The translations under genes and the position numbers were made by a program. Below, in pieces: positions 1-6,644 of a DNA stretch of 8,873 bases. The stretch's first letter is position 1. Each line of letters opens with the position of its first letter. Origin of the DNA: Deltaproteobacteria bacterium (GTDB lineage Bacteria > Desulfobacterota > Syntrophia > Syntrophales > UBA2210); assembly GCA_016935875.1 (NCBI GenBank), contig JAFGQD010000090.1, forward strand, positions 1 through 8,873, read 5' to 3'. The notes below the pieces were generated by a model that saw nothing but the letters and a program-made list of their open reading frames with translations, searched no databases and was not told the origin of the DNA.

Positions 1-1062
1 CATCACGTCTCCGAGACTTCTCAGCGGAATCACGACCTCTGCGGGGACCAGACTGGGCCCCAGCCGCTTGACGATCATCAGTTTAAAACGGTTCTTCCAT
101 TCATGATCGGCGATCCGGTCGCTGAGAAACTCTGCCTGACACCGCTTGATGAGCCTGCCCAGTCCTTCCATGACCTCATCCCGATCTTTTCTCCGGAAGG
201 TCAGGGTGGTGATATAAGCTGCGGGAAGCAGGACCCGTTCCTCAACGGGATGACCCATATGTTCCTGTAGGGGGGCTCTGTTTTTTAGTTCGGCCATACG
301 GGGATTGATAAAGAGGACGGACCAGATCGACAGCCCTTCCTCTATCAGGGCGGTAAAAAAATCCTGGAGATCGTGGGCATCAGGACACCCTATCGACACG
401 ATATCCATCACCTCCAGTGGTTGAACACTGATCGTAAGTTCACTGATAAAGCCGGTAATCCCTTCTGCCTCTGAAATCAGATCGAGATCCTGGCCGCTGA
501 AATCCCGTATCGTACCATCGGGAAGGACAATACGCGCGCTGACGACAACATCGCGAAACCATCCGGCCTCATAGGATCCGATACCGGCGCCACCCTGAGC
601 CAGCCATCCCCCGGCGGTGGAACCCGGATAGCTGGAGGGATAGGTTTTCAGCGTAAGTCCGTGGCGCTCCAGTTCCTTATCAAGCTTTTCCCAGACTACA
701 CCGGCCTGGACCGTTGCCGTCTGTGCCGCTTCATCGATAGCTATAATACGATTCATCCGGTAAAAATCGACCACGATTCCCTTCTTGACGGGAAGAACGC
801 CGCCGTATCCTGAGGAGGCCTTTCCGCGCGGTGTCAGGGGCACCTCATTGTCTCGCGACCAGCGGATCAGATCCGCCAATTCGTCATCGTCGACGGGCTG
901 GACGACCGCATCAGGCATTGTGTTTCCAATCAGCGGTTTGATGAGGCTCGGAACCGCTGCAATATCATGTCCGTACAGTTTTCTTTCAATCTTGTCAAAG
1001 GTTGCCCTGGAACCGAATTTTTCTTTAAGGTAGGTTTTATGTGAAGTATCGAGTCTTTTCAT
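1..1062 (-). CDS. FAD-linked oxidase (FAD_binding_4 / GlcD-like), C-terminus beyond window
   Basis: An open frame runs from an ATG at 1062 to the window edge: 354 codons with no stop, so the 3' end is missing. A GGAGG about 7 bases upstream (around 1068-1072) supports the start. The protein resembles the FAD-binding fold of glycolate/D-lactate dehydrogenases and alkyl-DHAP synthases (PF01565). Visible landmarks are the PxxRGKASSGYGG loop near residue 78, a VVDFYRMNRI strand, and the flavin-contacting stretch YPGSTAGGWLAQGGAGIGSY near residues 145-164, followed by FRDVVVSARIVLPDG. Family members of this kind oxidise 2-hydroxy acids or similar substrates, and anaerobe versions often carry a C-terminal 4Fe-4S/CCG electron-transfer region; whether this one does cannot be seen. 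The gene lies 26 bp after a FadL-type channel on the same strand and is probably co-transcribed with it. The FAD-oxidase family is clear; the substrate is unknown. Confidence 0.85.
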   Translation of the reverse strand, partial: MKRLDTSHKTYLKEKFGSRATFDKIERKLYGHDIAAVPSLIKPLIGNTMPDAVVQPVDDDELADLIRWSRDNEVPLTPRGKASSGYGGVLPVKKGIVVDFYRMNRIIAIDEAAQTATVQAGVVWEKLDKELERHGLTLKTYPSSYPGSTAGGWLAQGGAGIGSYEAGWFRDVVVSARIVLPDGTIRDFSGQDLDLISEAEGITGFISELTISVQPLEVMDIVSIGCPDAHDLQDFFTALIEEGLSIWSVLFINPRMAELKNRAPLQEHMGHPVEERVLLPAAYITTLTFRRKDRDEVMEGLGRLIKRCQAEFLSDRIADHEWKNRFKLMIVKRLGPSLVPAEVVIPLRSLGDVM

Positions 1063-1088
1063 GACAAACCTCCGTCACACCCTGTCAT

Positions 1089-2306
1089 TTAAAATCTGTA
1101 AGCCAACCCGATGTCGAAGCTGTATTCATTCAGCGAGGTTTCGTAGGATGCAATCCCCTGAGCCGGATTGGCGCCGCTCATCGTCACCTCAGGCGCATAC
1201 ATAACCCCTAAATTCAAGTCCAAACACTCGGTCATCGCCACTCCGATCCCCGCAGTGTAATGATGCTCCTGAATAGCCGGAAACGCTATGGCCTCAAAGG
1301 CCTGACCGGTGGGAAGGGGGTTGGCACCGTAATTGTAACCGACGCGCAGCTTCATGGTGTTCGTGGCATCATATTCCACACCAATGGCATATACCCACTG
1401 GTTGTCCCAGTTGCAGTTCCAGGAGCCACTGCTCGAACTGTTCTTGGTATATTTGGGTCCATCCTTCATGGTATTGTCCCAATTGATCCACTTGATATCG
1501 GCAGCAATCCGTAGTTTCGGAGTAATCTTGTACCCGAATCCCAAGATAACGTTTTGGGGCAGGTCGAAATCCAGTTTGTCCTTCCCGGCAGTTGTGTTGA
1601 ACTCAAAGTCGGGAAACGTCTGTTTACTGATATAGGAAAATGCAACGGAAAACTGATTGGTGGGCTTGACCAGAACGCCAGCCTGGAATCCATACCCTAA
1701 CTGACTGTTTTTATCGTGTGGAACGATTGTGCCAAGGCCTGTCAGCCCAGCATTATACCCCATAGTCGCGTAGTCAAGATTTAATGCTACGCCGATGGAA
1801 ACCATCTTGTTAATGCGGTATGAAAGAGCCGGAGCGAATTTCATCATATCGAAGTTGGTATAGACAACATTGCCGTATAGAGAGACCGCGTAATCCACTC
1901 CCATTCCGGCCATTCCGTATGCCCCTACCCCGAAATGGAGTCGGTCATTGATGGGGATAACCAGTCCGAAGCATGGCATCGTTGCAGAGCCGGTATCTGA
2001 GCTTTCCTTGACCGGCATACCTCCAAAATAAGGGATATGCGTGACCTTGTATTTCGAATCGGGAACAAACAACACCACACCGAAATCGATCCTACCATCC
2101 AACTCGCTCATGCCCGCTGGATTGACCATGATAGCTGCGGTATCCAGTGGAAGCGCCGACCCAGCGCCTCCCATCGAACGCATGAGGGGGCCGAGACCAA
2201 TGACCTGCATACCGTTGGTAGCAAAAGCCGTCTCGGAAAATCCGATCACAGCGGCAAATGAAAAAATACAGAGTGATAATCTCAAAAATCTAGATCTTCC
2301 AGCCAT
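1089..2306 (-). CDS. OmpP1/FadL-family outer-membrane hydrophobic-compound channel
   Basis: A 405-residue protein, a normal size for FadL-type beta-barrels, which move long-chain fatty acids or aromatic hydrocarbons across the outer membrane. Residues 1-29 form a signal peptide (RFLRLSLCIFSFAAVIGF core, cleavage after AFA). The mature N-terminus begins TNGMQVIGLG and continues into SMGGAGSALPLDTAAIMVNPAG, the conserved FadL hatch region with its NPA motif (residues 62-64). The remainder alternates short amphipathic strands rich in Gly, Tyr and Asp, and the protein ends in YRF, the usual terminal aromatic of barrel proteins recognised by the BAM machinery. The ATG at 2306 has a GAGG about 8 bases upstream. 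It is the first gene of a two-gene block with the FAD-linked oxidase, suggesting uptake coupled to oxidation of a hydrophobic substrate. Family is well supported; the substrate cannot be told from sequence. Confidence 0.93.
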   Translation of the reverse strand: MAGRSRFLRLSLCIFSFAAVIGFSETAFATNGMQVIGLGPLMRSMGGAGSALPLDTAAIMVNPAGMSELDGRIDFGVVLFVPDSKYKVTHIPYFGGMPVKESSDTGSATMPCFGLVIPINDRLHFGVGAYGMAGMGVDYAVSLYGNVVYTNFDMMKFAPALSYRINKMVSIGVALNLDYATMGYNAGLTGLGTIVPHDKNSQLGYGFQAGVLVKPTNQFSVAFSYISKQTFPDFEFNTTAGKDKLDFDLPQNVILGFGYKITPKLRIAADIKWINWDNTMKDGPKYTKNSSSSGSWNCNWDNQWVYAIGVEYDATNTMKLRVGYNYGANPLPTGQAFEAIAFPAIQEHHYTAGIGVAMTECLDLNLGVMYAPEVTMSGANPAQGIASYETSLNEYSFDIGLAYRF

Positions 2307-2520
2307 GGGAAACGTACCTCATTTTTTTAAGCTGTTTTGACTGTCGAGATTCCCATTGAGTTCTCAATGCATGAGCATCGGGTAGGAATTGAGAAGTTGC
2401 CGTGAGTTGAATGATCAAAAGACGCTATTGAGTAATTGAAAAGCAATTGTAAGCGTATTTATTGAAATTTTAAGTTAAATAGTCTTTAGTGTCAAGTTCA
2501 TTGTTTTAGCTGTTAGAAGC
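2307..2520 (-). promoter_or_regulatory. AT-rich upstream region of the FadL/oxidase block
   Basis: No gene is seen here. The stretch is visibly richer in A and T than the flanking genes and sits directly upstream of the FadL start, so the promoter of that block should lie within it. I could not find a convincing -35/-10 pair or a sigma-54 site. The only clear structure is the palindrome at 2354-2369, with further ATTGAG half-sites at 2388-2393 and 2427-2432. Confidence 0.4.
2354..2369. promoter_or_regulatory. 16-bp palindrome, possible operator
   Basis: CATTGAG TT CTCAATG is a perfect 7-bp inverted repeat with a 2-base centre, about 48 bp upstream of the FadL start codon. ATTGAG recurs in direct orientation at 2388-2393 and 2427-2432. 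Position and symmetry fit a binding site for a dimeric repressor, but the motif matches no regulator I recognise, and chance in AT-rich DNA is possible. Confidence 0.35.
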
Positions 2521-2796
2521 ACGGAATATGTCCGGTTAGGATGGGTCACCAGGAGGTGGCCTATGAGACGGATAAAGATATTTTAGGAGACCCGGCCTGT
2601 CTGTGCGTTGCTCGTAGACTTAAAAATGAGATTTGAAGATGCTTGTGGTGCATGGACGGAAGATCGATTAAACCACGAAGAAGCAGCCCGGTTACTGGGG
2701 GGTGCACATGGACGTTTCGGCGCTACATTGATCGTTATGAGGAAAGCGGTGATGGACATGGCTTTTCGTAACAGGAAAGTGAGGTATCCATACTAA
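2521..2796 (+). mobile_element. Probable insertion-sequence fragment (ISNCY-like), 5' part only
   Basis: The stretch holds a degraded transposase N-terminus (2626-2796) preceded by about 100 bp of non-coding DNA that may be the element's leader. The leader includes a short imperfect hairpin around 2545-2562 (GGTCACC / GGTGGCC). Base composition differs by eye from the AT-rich DNA before 2520. I could not define terminal inverted repeats or target duplications, so the left boundary is a guess. The right end is truncated near 2796, where the yidD operon ends. Confidence 0.35.
2626..2796 (+). pseudogene. Relic of ISNCY-family transposase, N-terminal helix-turn-helix part
   Basis: Translation from the ATG at 2626 gives MRFEDACGAWTEDRLNHEEA then ARLLG, closely resembling the start of ISNCY-type (helix-turn-helix plus rve integrase core) transposases. 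At about 2698-2702 one base is missing. The protein continues in the next frame as TFRRYIDRYEESG (2712-2750), the next piece of the same family. An extra base near 2750 restores the first frame for MD at 2752, and the following bases still resemble the coding sequence of GLFDKR with further small indels. The match fades near 2796. Only about 55 of several hundred codons remain, with no catalytic core. An upstream in-frame TTG at 2608 is unlikely to matter. This is a dead fragment lying between two minus-strand operons. Family assignment is from memory of the motif. Confidence 0.7.
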
Positions 2797-2820
2797 TCTA
2801 TATGATTTATTAGCTATTGG

Positions 2821-3267
2821 TTATTTTTCAAGACTTTTTCTGTCGTACCACCAATAGTCATTCCAGTGTACGGGATCATAAAATCTCACACTATCGCCTA
2901 CTTGTATAAGGGGAGCATAATCCATCTCATTGCCTTCGTGAATAAGCCTGTCCGCAGTCATAAAAATACCCATAAAAAATCCATGCTTTCTTACTACCTG
3001 GCGGCTGTATGAAGCACAGGTTGGATACATGGGACACCGGTCTCCATCAACCTTTGATATATAGTTCGAAAAGAAGCTCAGACCGGTCATAACGGCTTGG
3101 GATGGCAGGGAAATATTCTCCTGGTACACATCGGACCGTGCCCCGGTTCTGCTTTTCGCCTTACCAAACTCCCATGGCTCAAAGGAATCGCCGGCACCCA
3201 TTCCGATAGATGTCCCCATAATGAGCCATACAAGGACTATGGCAATATTTAGGAGATATTTCATCAT
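2821..3267 (-). CDS. yidD: YidD-domain protein with N-terminal signal sequence
   Basis: A 148-residue protein containing the YidD (PF01809, 'haemolytic') domain at about residues 60-112. The signature is FFSNYISKVDGDRCPMYPTC followed by ASYSRQVVRKHGFFMGI, with the conserved cysteines at 78 and 84 and the PTCxxY core. Classical YidD proteins are about 70-90 residues, cytoplasmic face, and help YidC-dependent membrane insertion. This one differs: residues 3-25 are a hydrophobic signal or anchor (YLLNIAIVLVWLIMGTSIGM) that would place the domain outside the inner membrane. A C-terminal extension rich in Trp and Tyr (DPVHWNDYWWYD) is also present. Two adjacent ATG codons (3267, 3264) are possible starts. 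No clear Shine-Dalgarno is seen, so translation may be coupled to the gene ending 7 bp upstream. The domain call is solid; the role of an exported YidD is not known to me. Confidence 0.85.
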   Translation of the reverse strand: MMKYLLNIAIVLVWLIMGTSIGMGAGDSFEPWEFGKAKSRTGARSDVYQENISLPSQAVMTGLSFFSNYISKVDGDRCPMYPTCASYSRQVVRKHGFFMGIFMTADRLIHEGNEMDYAPLIQVGDSVRFYDPVHWNDYWWYDRKSLEK

Positions 3268-3274
3268 GTTATAA

Positions 3275-4201
3275 TTAGAAATTCATGCTTAGCATAAGAT
3301 AATCACACTCATTATCGTTGTCATGCAGATATGAAAGGCTGGTTCTGTCTCTGAGCCCCTGCAGAAATTCTCTTTGGGATCTTTGGTTGAATTTGTGGGC
3401 GCTGCTGACGGCACTGTATATATTGCCACCGTACCATCCAAGTTCAAAAAAGGTGACAATGCCACCGGTAACATACTTTTCGTCGCTAAAAAGTTCCACG
3501 GCGCTCCAGATAAACACGCCGTTCAGAATGAACGAAACAAGGGCATCCCTTGGTCTCTGAGTATACAGATGTCCAGCGCCAGGTAGAATGGCTGCCAACG
3601 TTCCCGCAACAGAGGGGGATTTATGGGGAATATTGCCGATATTCTCAAGGCCTTCCGAGAATACACCTGCGGAGCCGTACAGACTGCTTTCTCCGGGGAC
3701 CTTCGAAAACATCTCCCCTGCCCTCTCCCATTTCTCCATATCCACAAGGACAAGAGCGCTCTGATAGACTGCTCTCGCCTTGTATTCACCGATTTCAGTC
3801 TGAATAATGTAATCGAAGGTTCGAAGCGCTTCATTATATTGCGAGAGATTTTTTTCACTCATCCCCATAAGATACATTGCCTCTCCGGCCATCTGGCTGT
3901 CGGGAAAACTTCCGAGGAAAGGGGTAAACACCTCGATCGCTTTCTGCCACTCCTTCGCTCTGAAATAGCTGACGCCTATTTTGAAATAGGCCTTTTCACA
4001 AAGCGACGTAGCGGCCGGACAGAGGAATATCAATCTCTTGTATTCACCGATAGCCCTGTAGAAATCGGCCTGCTCTAAAAGGGCTTCCGCAAACTCAAGC
4101 TGCTTTTCACAGTCGCGCAGATCGTCCCCTCTGGCATGACAGGGGAAGATCACAAGAACAGCCAGAAAAAGGGAAATCAATCCGTTGGCAATCTTTCGCA
4201 T
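3275..4201 (-). CDS. Exported TPR protein with C-terminal two-helix membrane domain
   Basis: 308 residues. Residues 1-26 are a signal peptide (NGLISLFLAVLVIFPCHA). Four TPR-like helical pairs follow at roughly 31-63, 68-100, 105-139 and 142-172, with typical signatures such as AYFKIGVSYFRAKEWQKAIE. A linker leads to a second module at about 196-283: AGTLAAILPGAGHLYTQRPR, then hydrophobic helices at about 219-239 and 244-264. The LPGxGxxY motif before paired membrane helices resembles the DUF5683/TM2-like class of small membrane domains; that resemblance is inference. The TPRs should lie in the periplasm. An AGGAG sits 4-6 bases before the ATG at 4201 and overlaps the end of iorB, implying coupling. 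The next gene, 7 bp on, is the exported YidD protein, so the two may act together at the inner membrane. No known gene name fits. Confidence 0.8.
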   Translation of the reverse strand: MRKIANGLISLFLAVLVIFPCHARGDDLRDCEKQLEFAEALLEQADFYRAIGEYKRLIFLCPAATSLCEKAYFKIGVSYFRAKEWQKAIEVFTPFLGSFPDSQMAGEAMYLMGMSEKNLSQYNEALRTFDYIIQTEIGEYKARAVYQSALVLVDMEKWERAGEMFSKVPGESSLYGSAGVFSEGLENIGNIPHKSPSVAGTLAAILPGAGHLYTQRPRDALVSFILNGVFIWSAVELFSDEKYVTGGIVTFFELGWYGGNIYSAVSSAHKFNQRSQREFLQGLRDRTSLSYLHDNDNECDYLMLSMNF

Positions 4202-4207
4202 GCTCTC

Positions 4208-4786
4208 CTATACTCCCCTCCCCAGTCTGAAGGCCTCTATATTTCCCTTCAGTATCTTCGGGGGAAAGCTCTCTTCCAGGACATTCTCCCATACGCTGGT
4301 TTTTATATCCAGATATGAAGACAGTACCCCCAGAATAACTGTATTGACCATCCTTTTGTCTCCCGATCGGAGGGCCATGGCGATTGCATCAACCACTTTT
4401 ACATCCTTAAAGTATTTTTTTATAAAATCTATTGCATCACTTGGATATTCGGCTTCTCCAAGGTTTACCGACGGCGGATATACCTCTTCATTATTGATAA
4501 TAACCTTCCCGCAGGTCTTCAGGGATTTAAGGTATCTCAAGGTCTCAAGCTTTTCAAAGGAAACCAGAATATCGACGTCCCCCTCCTTGGCCATAGGCGA
4601 ATATACCTTTCGGCCGAATCTCACATGACTGCTTACACATCCCCCCCTCTGAGCCATTCCATGCACTTCACTCTTCTTTACATCAAAACCCGCTTTCATC
4701 ATGACGGCGGAAAGTATGTCACTCGCCCGTATGATCCCCTGTCCGCCTACACCAACCAGCAGTACGCTCTTCACAGATTCATTCAT
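4208..4786 (-). CDS. iorB: Indolepyruvate:ferredoxin oxidoreductase, beta subunit
   Basis: A 192-residue subunit of the pyruvate/ketoisovalerate oxidoreductase gamma-type family (PF01558). IorAB oxidatively decarboxylates aryl pyruvates to aryl-acetyl-CoA, reducing ferredoxin, in the cytoplasm. Visible markers are GVGGQG at residues 12-17, the diagnostic SEVHGMAQRGG at 39-49, and SHVRFG and SPMAKEGDVDILVSFEKLE just after. The chosen start is the ATG at 4786, with GGGGAGG about 9 bases upstream, overlapping the end of iorA by 8 bases (ATGAATGA). An in-frame TTG at 4795 would add three residues but directly abuts the Shine-Dalgarno, so it is less likely. Length and order (alpha then beta) match the family. 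The tail overlaps the ribosome site of the following TPR gene. Confidence 0.93.
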   Translation of the reverse strand: MNESVKSVLLVGVGGQGIIRASDILSAVMMKAGFDVKKSEVHGMAQRGGCVSSHVRFGRKVYSPMAKEGDVDILVSFEKLETLRYLKSLKTCGKVIINNEEVYPPSVNLGEAEYPSDAIDFIKKYFKDVKVVDAIAMALRSGDKRMVNTVILGVLSSYLDIKTSVWENVLEESFPPKILKGNIEAFRLGRGV

Positions 4787-6626
4787 CTCCCACAACCTCC
4801 CCTATGGCTCCGGAACTGCACAACTGCTGGCACAGGGTGCACCCATTACAGAACGAGGAATCTATTATGGCTATTCCATCCTGCTTTTTTGTCTTCTTTT
4901 CTATCTTTATATCCATATCCTCGAGCTTTTTCCATGAGATCGGAGGACATCCCAGTCCGAGACAAGCCCTGCAGCCGGTGCACTTGTCCGGATCAATCGT
5001 CAAAGGTGTTCTGCCGATCGCCTTTTGTTTCACGGCGAGTAGAGCACACGGCGCCTTTGATATAACGAGAGAGGGTCCTTCTCTGGAGAGTTCCTCTTTT
5101 ATTACACTCCTCGTGTTTTTTATATCAAAGGGGTCAACAACCCTTACGTTCTCTATGCCAAGCACCTCTGCAAGTTTAACAAAATCAAGTTTTTTAGTCA
5201 CTTCGCCCTGCAGGGTGAATCCTGTTGCGGGATGTTCCTGCATCCCCGTCATTGCGGTTGTGCTGTTGTCACATATGACAACAACCGCATTACTTTTGTT
5301 GTAGACCATGTTCAGAAGGGGCGTGATGCCCGAGTGGATAAAGGTGGAATCACCAAGTACTCCCACAACCTTTCCCTTCTCTTCAATGACCTTATCCATA
5401 CCGTGAGCCATCCCTATGCTGGCCCCCATACAGATACATGAACCCATCCCTTTAAGGGGTTTCATGAAAGAAAGGGTATAACACCCGATATCACCCGTCA
5501 CAAACACATTCAGTTTTCCCAGGACATAAAAAAGTCCTCGGTGGGGACAGCCGGGGCAGAGATTCGGGGGTCTCGAGGGGAGTGCAAGGGTCGGAAGATC
5601 CGTCCCCACCCCTCCATTGCTTGTAATGTCGGTTTCCACTATACTTGGATCATATTCACCCGTATGATTGCCTGTAATTGCGGTTTCCACAATACCGGGA
5701 TCAAATTCACCTGTATAGGGGAATACCTCTTTGCCGACAACCTCTATGCCCATTGCCTTTACCTGTTCTTCAATAAAGGGGTCAAGCTCTTCAACAACGT
5801 AGATCTTCTCCACCTTCGATGCGAACTCTCTGATCAGGCCGCGGGGAAGGGGGTGAACCATGCCCAGTTTGAGATATGAATAGTCGGGGAAAGCGTCTTT
5901 CGAGTAGTTATACGGCATCCCGGCCGTTATGATTCCGACCTTGGTATCGTTTATCTCTATCCTGTTTTCGGAGAAGGTCTCCGCAAACTTCAGGAGCTTG
6001 TCCATCCTCTTTTCAACTTCAATCCTTCGCGGTCTTGCCATGGCGGGAACCATCACATATTTTGACGGATCATACCGGGTGCCCCTTTTTTCTTCTCTGG
6101 CTTCCGGTTCTTCCAGTTCGACAACGGATTTGGAGTGTGAGACCCGTGTGGTGCTCCTGAGAAAAACGGGCGTGTCAAACTCTTCGCTGATCCTGAAGGC
6201 GATCTTTATAAATTCCTTTGCCTCGCTGCTGTCCGAAGGCTCAAGCATCGGGATCTTGGCCGAGCGTGCATAGTTCCGGTTGTCCTGTTCATTCTGGGAG
6301 CTGTGCATGGTCGGATCATCCGCGCTGATGATGACCAGTCCTCCCTCGATACCGGTGTAGCTCACGGTAAAGAGAGGATCAGCGGCCACGTTAACGCCCA
6401 CATGTTTCATTACCACAAGGGCCCGTGCGCCTCCCAGTGCAGCCCCTATTCCCACCTCGAGGGCAACTTTTTCATTCGGGGACCACTCGGCGTACACACC
6501 ATCATATTTGGCAAATGCATCCATTATTTCTGTGCTCGGGGTTCCGGGATACGCGGAAGCAAAGGTTATTCCATGCTCATATGCCCCCCTCGCTATTGCC
6601 TCATTTCCTGACATCAGTTCTTTCAT
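4779..6626 (-). CDS. iorA: Indolepyruvate:ferredoxin oxidoreductase, alpha subunit
   Basis: A 615-residue catalytic subunit. The N-terminal pyrimidine-binding domain carries YPGTPSTEI (26-34) and EWSPNEKVALEV (47-58). The thiamine-diphosphate domain starts at NLCPGCPHRG (355-364) and includes the GDST...CDN motif (425-454). The C-terminus is a two-cluster ferredoxin domain with cysteines 549, 552, 555, 560 and 593, 596, 599, 603. It converts aryl pyruvates from Trp, Phe and Tyr to aryl-acetyl-CoA with ferredoxin, or runs in reverse for amino-acid synthesis in anaerobes. The linker between the transketolase-like middle domain and the TPP domain holds a 17-residue tandem repeat (304-337), described separately. 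The final cysteine of cluster two is followed by Ser rather than the more usual Pro. An AAAGG lies about 9 bases before the ATG at 6626. The gene overlaps iorB and starts 18 bp after the upstream TPR gene. Confidence 0.96.
   Translation of the reverse strand: MKELMSGNEAIARGAYEHGITFASAYPGTPSTEIMDAFAKYDGVYAEWSPNEKVALEVGIGAALGGARALVVMKHVGVNVAADPLFTVSYTGIEGGLVIISADDPTMHSSQNEQDNRNYARSAKIPMLEPSDSSEAKEFIKIAFRISEEFDTPVFLRSTTRVSHSKSVVELEEPEAREEKRGTRYDPSKYVMVPAMARPRRIEVEKRMDKLLKFAETFSENRIEINDTKVGIITAGMPYNYSKDAFPDYSYLKLGMVHPLPRGLIREFASKVEKIYVVEELDPFIEEQVKAMGIEVVGKEVFPYTGEFDPGIVETAITGNHTGEYDPSIVETDITSNGGVGTDLPTLALPSRPPNLCPGCPHRGLFYVLGKLNVFVTGDIGCYTLSFMKPLKGMGSCICMGASIGMAHGMDKVIEEKGKVVGVLGDSTFIHSGITPLLNMVYNKSNAVVVICDNSTTAMTGMQEHPATGFTLQGEVTKKLDFVKLAEVLGIENVRVVDPFDIKNTRSVIKEELSREGPSLVISKAPCALLAVKQKAIGRTPLTIDPDKCTGCRACLGLGCPPISWKKLEDMDIKIEKKTKKQDGIAIIDSSFCNGCTLCQQLCSSGAIGEVVGDE
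5616..5717 (-). repeat. 51-bp in-frame tandem duplication inside iorA
   Basis: Two adjacent 51-bp units, 5667-5717 and 5616-5666, agree at 42 of 51 positions by hand alignment. They encode two 17-residue units, YTGEFDPGIVETAITGN and HTGEYDPSIVETDITSN, identical at 12 of 17 residues. The unit length is a multiple of three, so the frame is kept. It sits in the linker before the TPP domain, where extra length should be tolerated. Confidence 0.9.
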
Positions 6627-6644
6627 ATCGTGTAACCTTTCAAC

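Noticed and set aside
785..1033. 82-residue plus-strand ORF
   Set aside because: It lies opposite the FAD-oxidase coding frame, and its protein has no recognisable motif and biased composition.
2307..2520. Sigma-54 or strong sigma-70 promoter for fadL
   Set aside because: No GG-N10-GC element and no -35/-10 pair with good spacing stood out by eye on the minus strand.
2608..2796. 62-residue plus-strand ORF as a real small gene
   Set aside because: It opens with TTG, lacks a Shine-Dalgarno, and is explained by a frameshifted transposase remnant whose missing piece lies in the next frame.
2788..2820. Terminator after yidD
   Set aside because: Only a weak AT-rich bulged stem (CCATACTAAT / ATTAGCTATTGG) is present, with an 11-base loop and no T-tract on the minus strand.
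3623..4078. 151-residue plus-strand ORF
   Set aside because: It is antisense to the well-supported TPR gene and resembles no family.
4787..4795. Upstream TTG start for iorB
   Set aside because: The TTG touches the GGGGAGG ribosome site with no spacing, whereas the ATG at 4786 has a normal 9-base spacing.
4804..5304. 166-residue plus-strand ORF
   Set aside because: It is antisense to conserved IorA ferredoxin and TPP domains; Ser- and Phe-rich composition is typical of a shadow frame.
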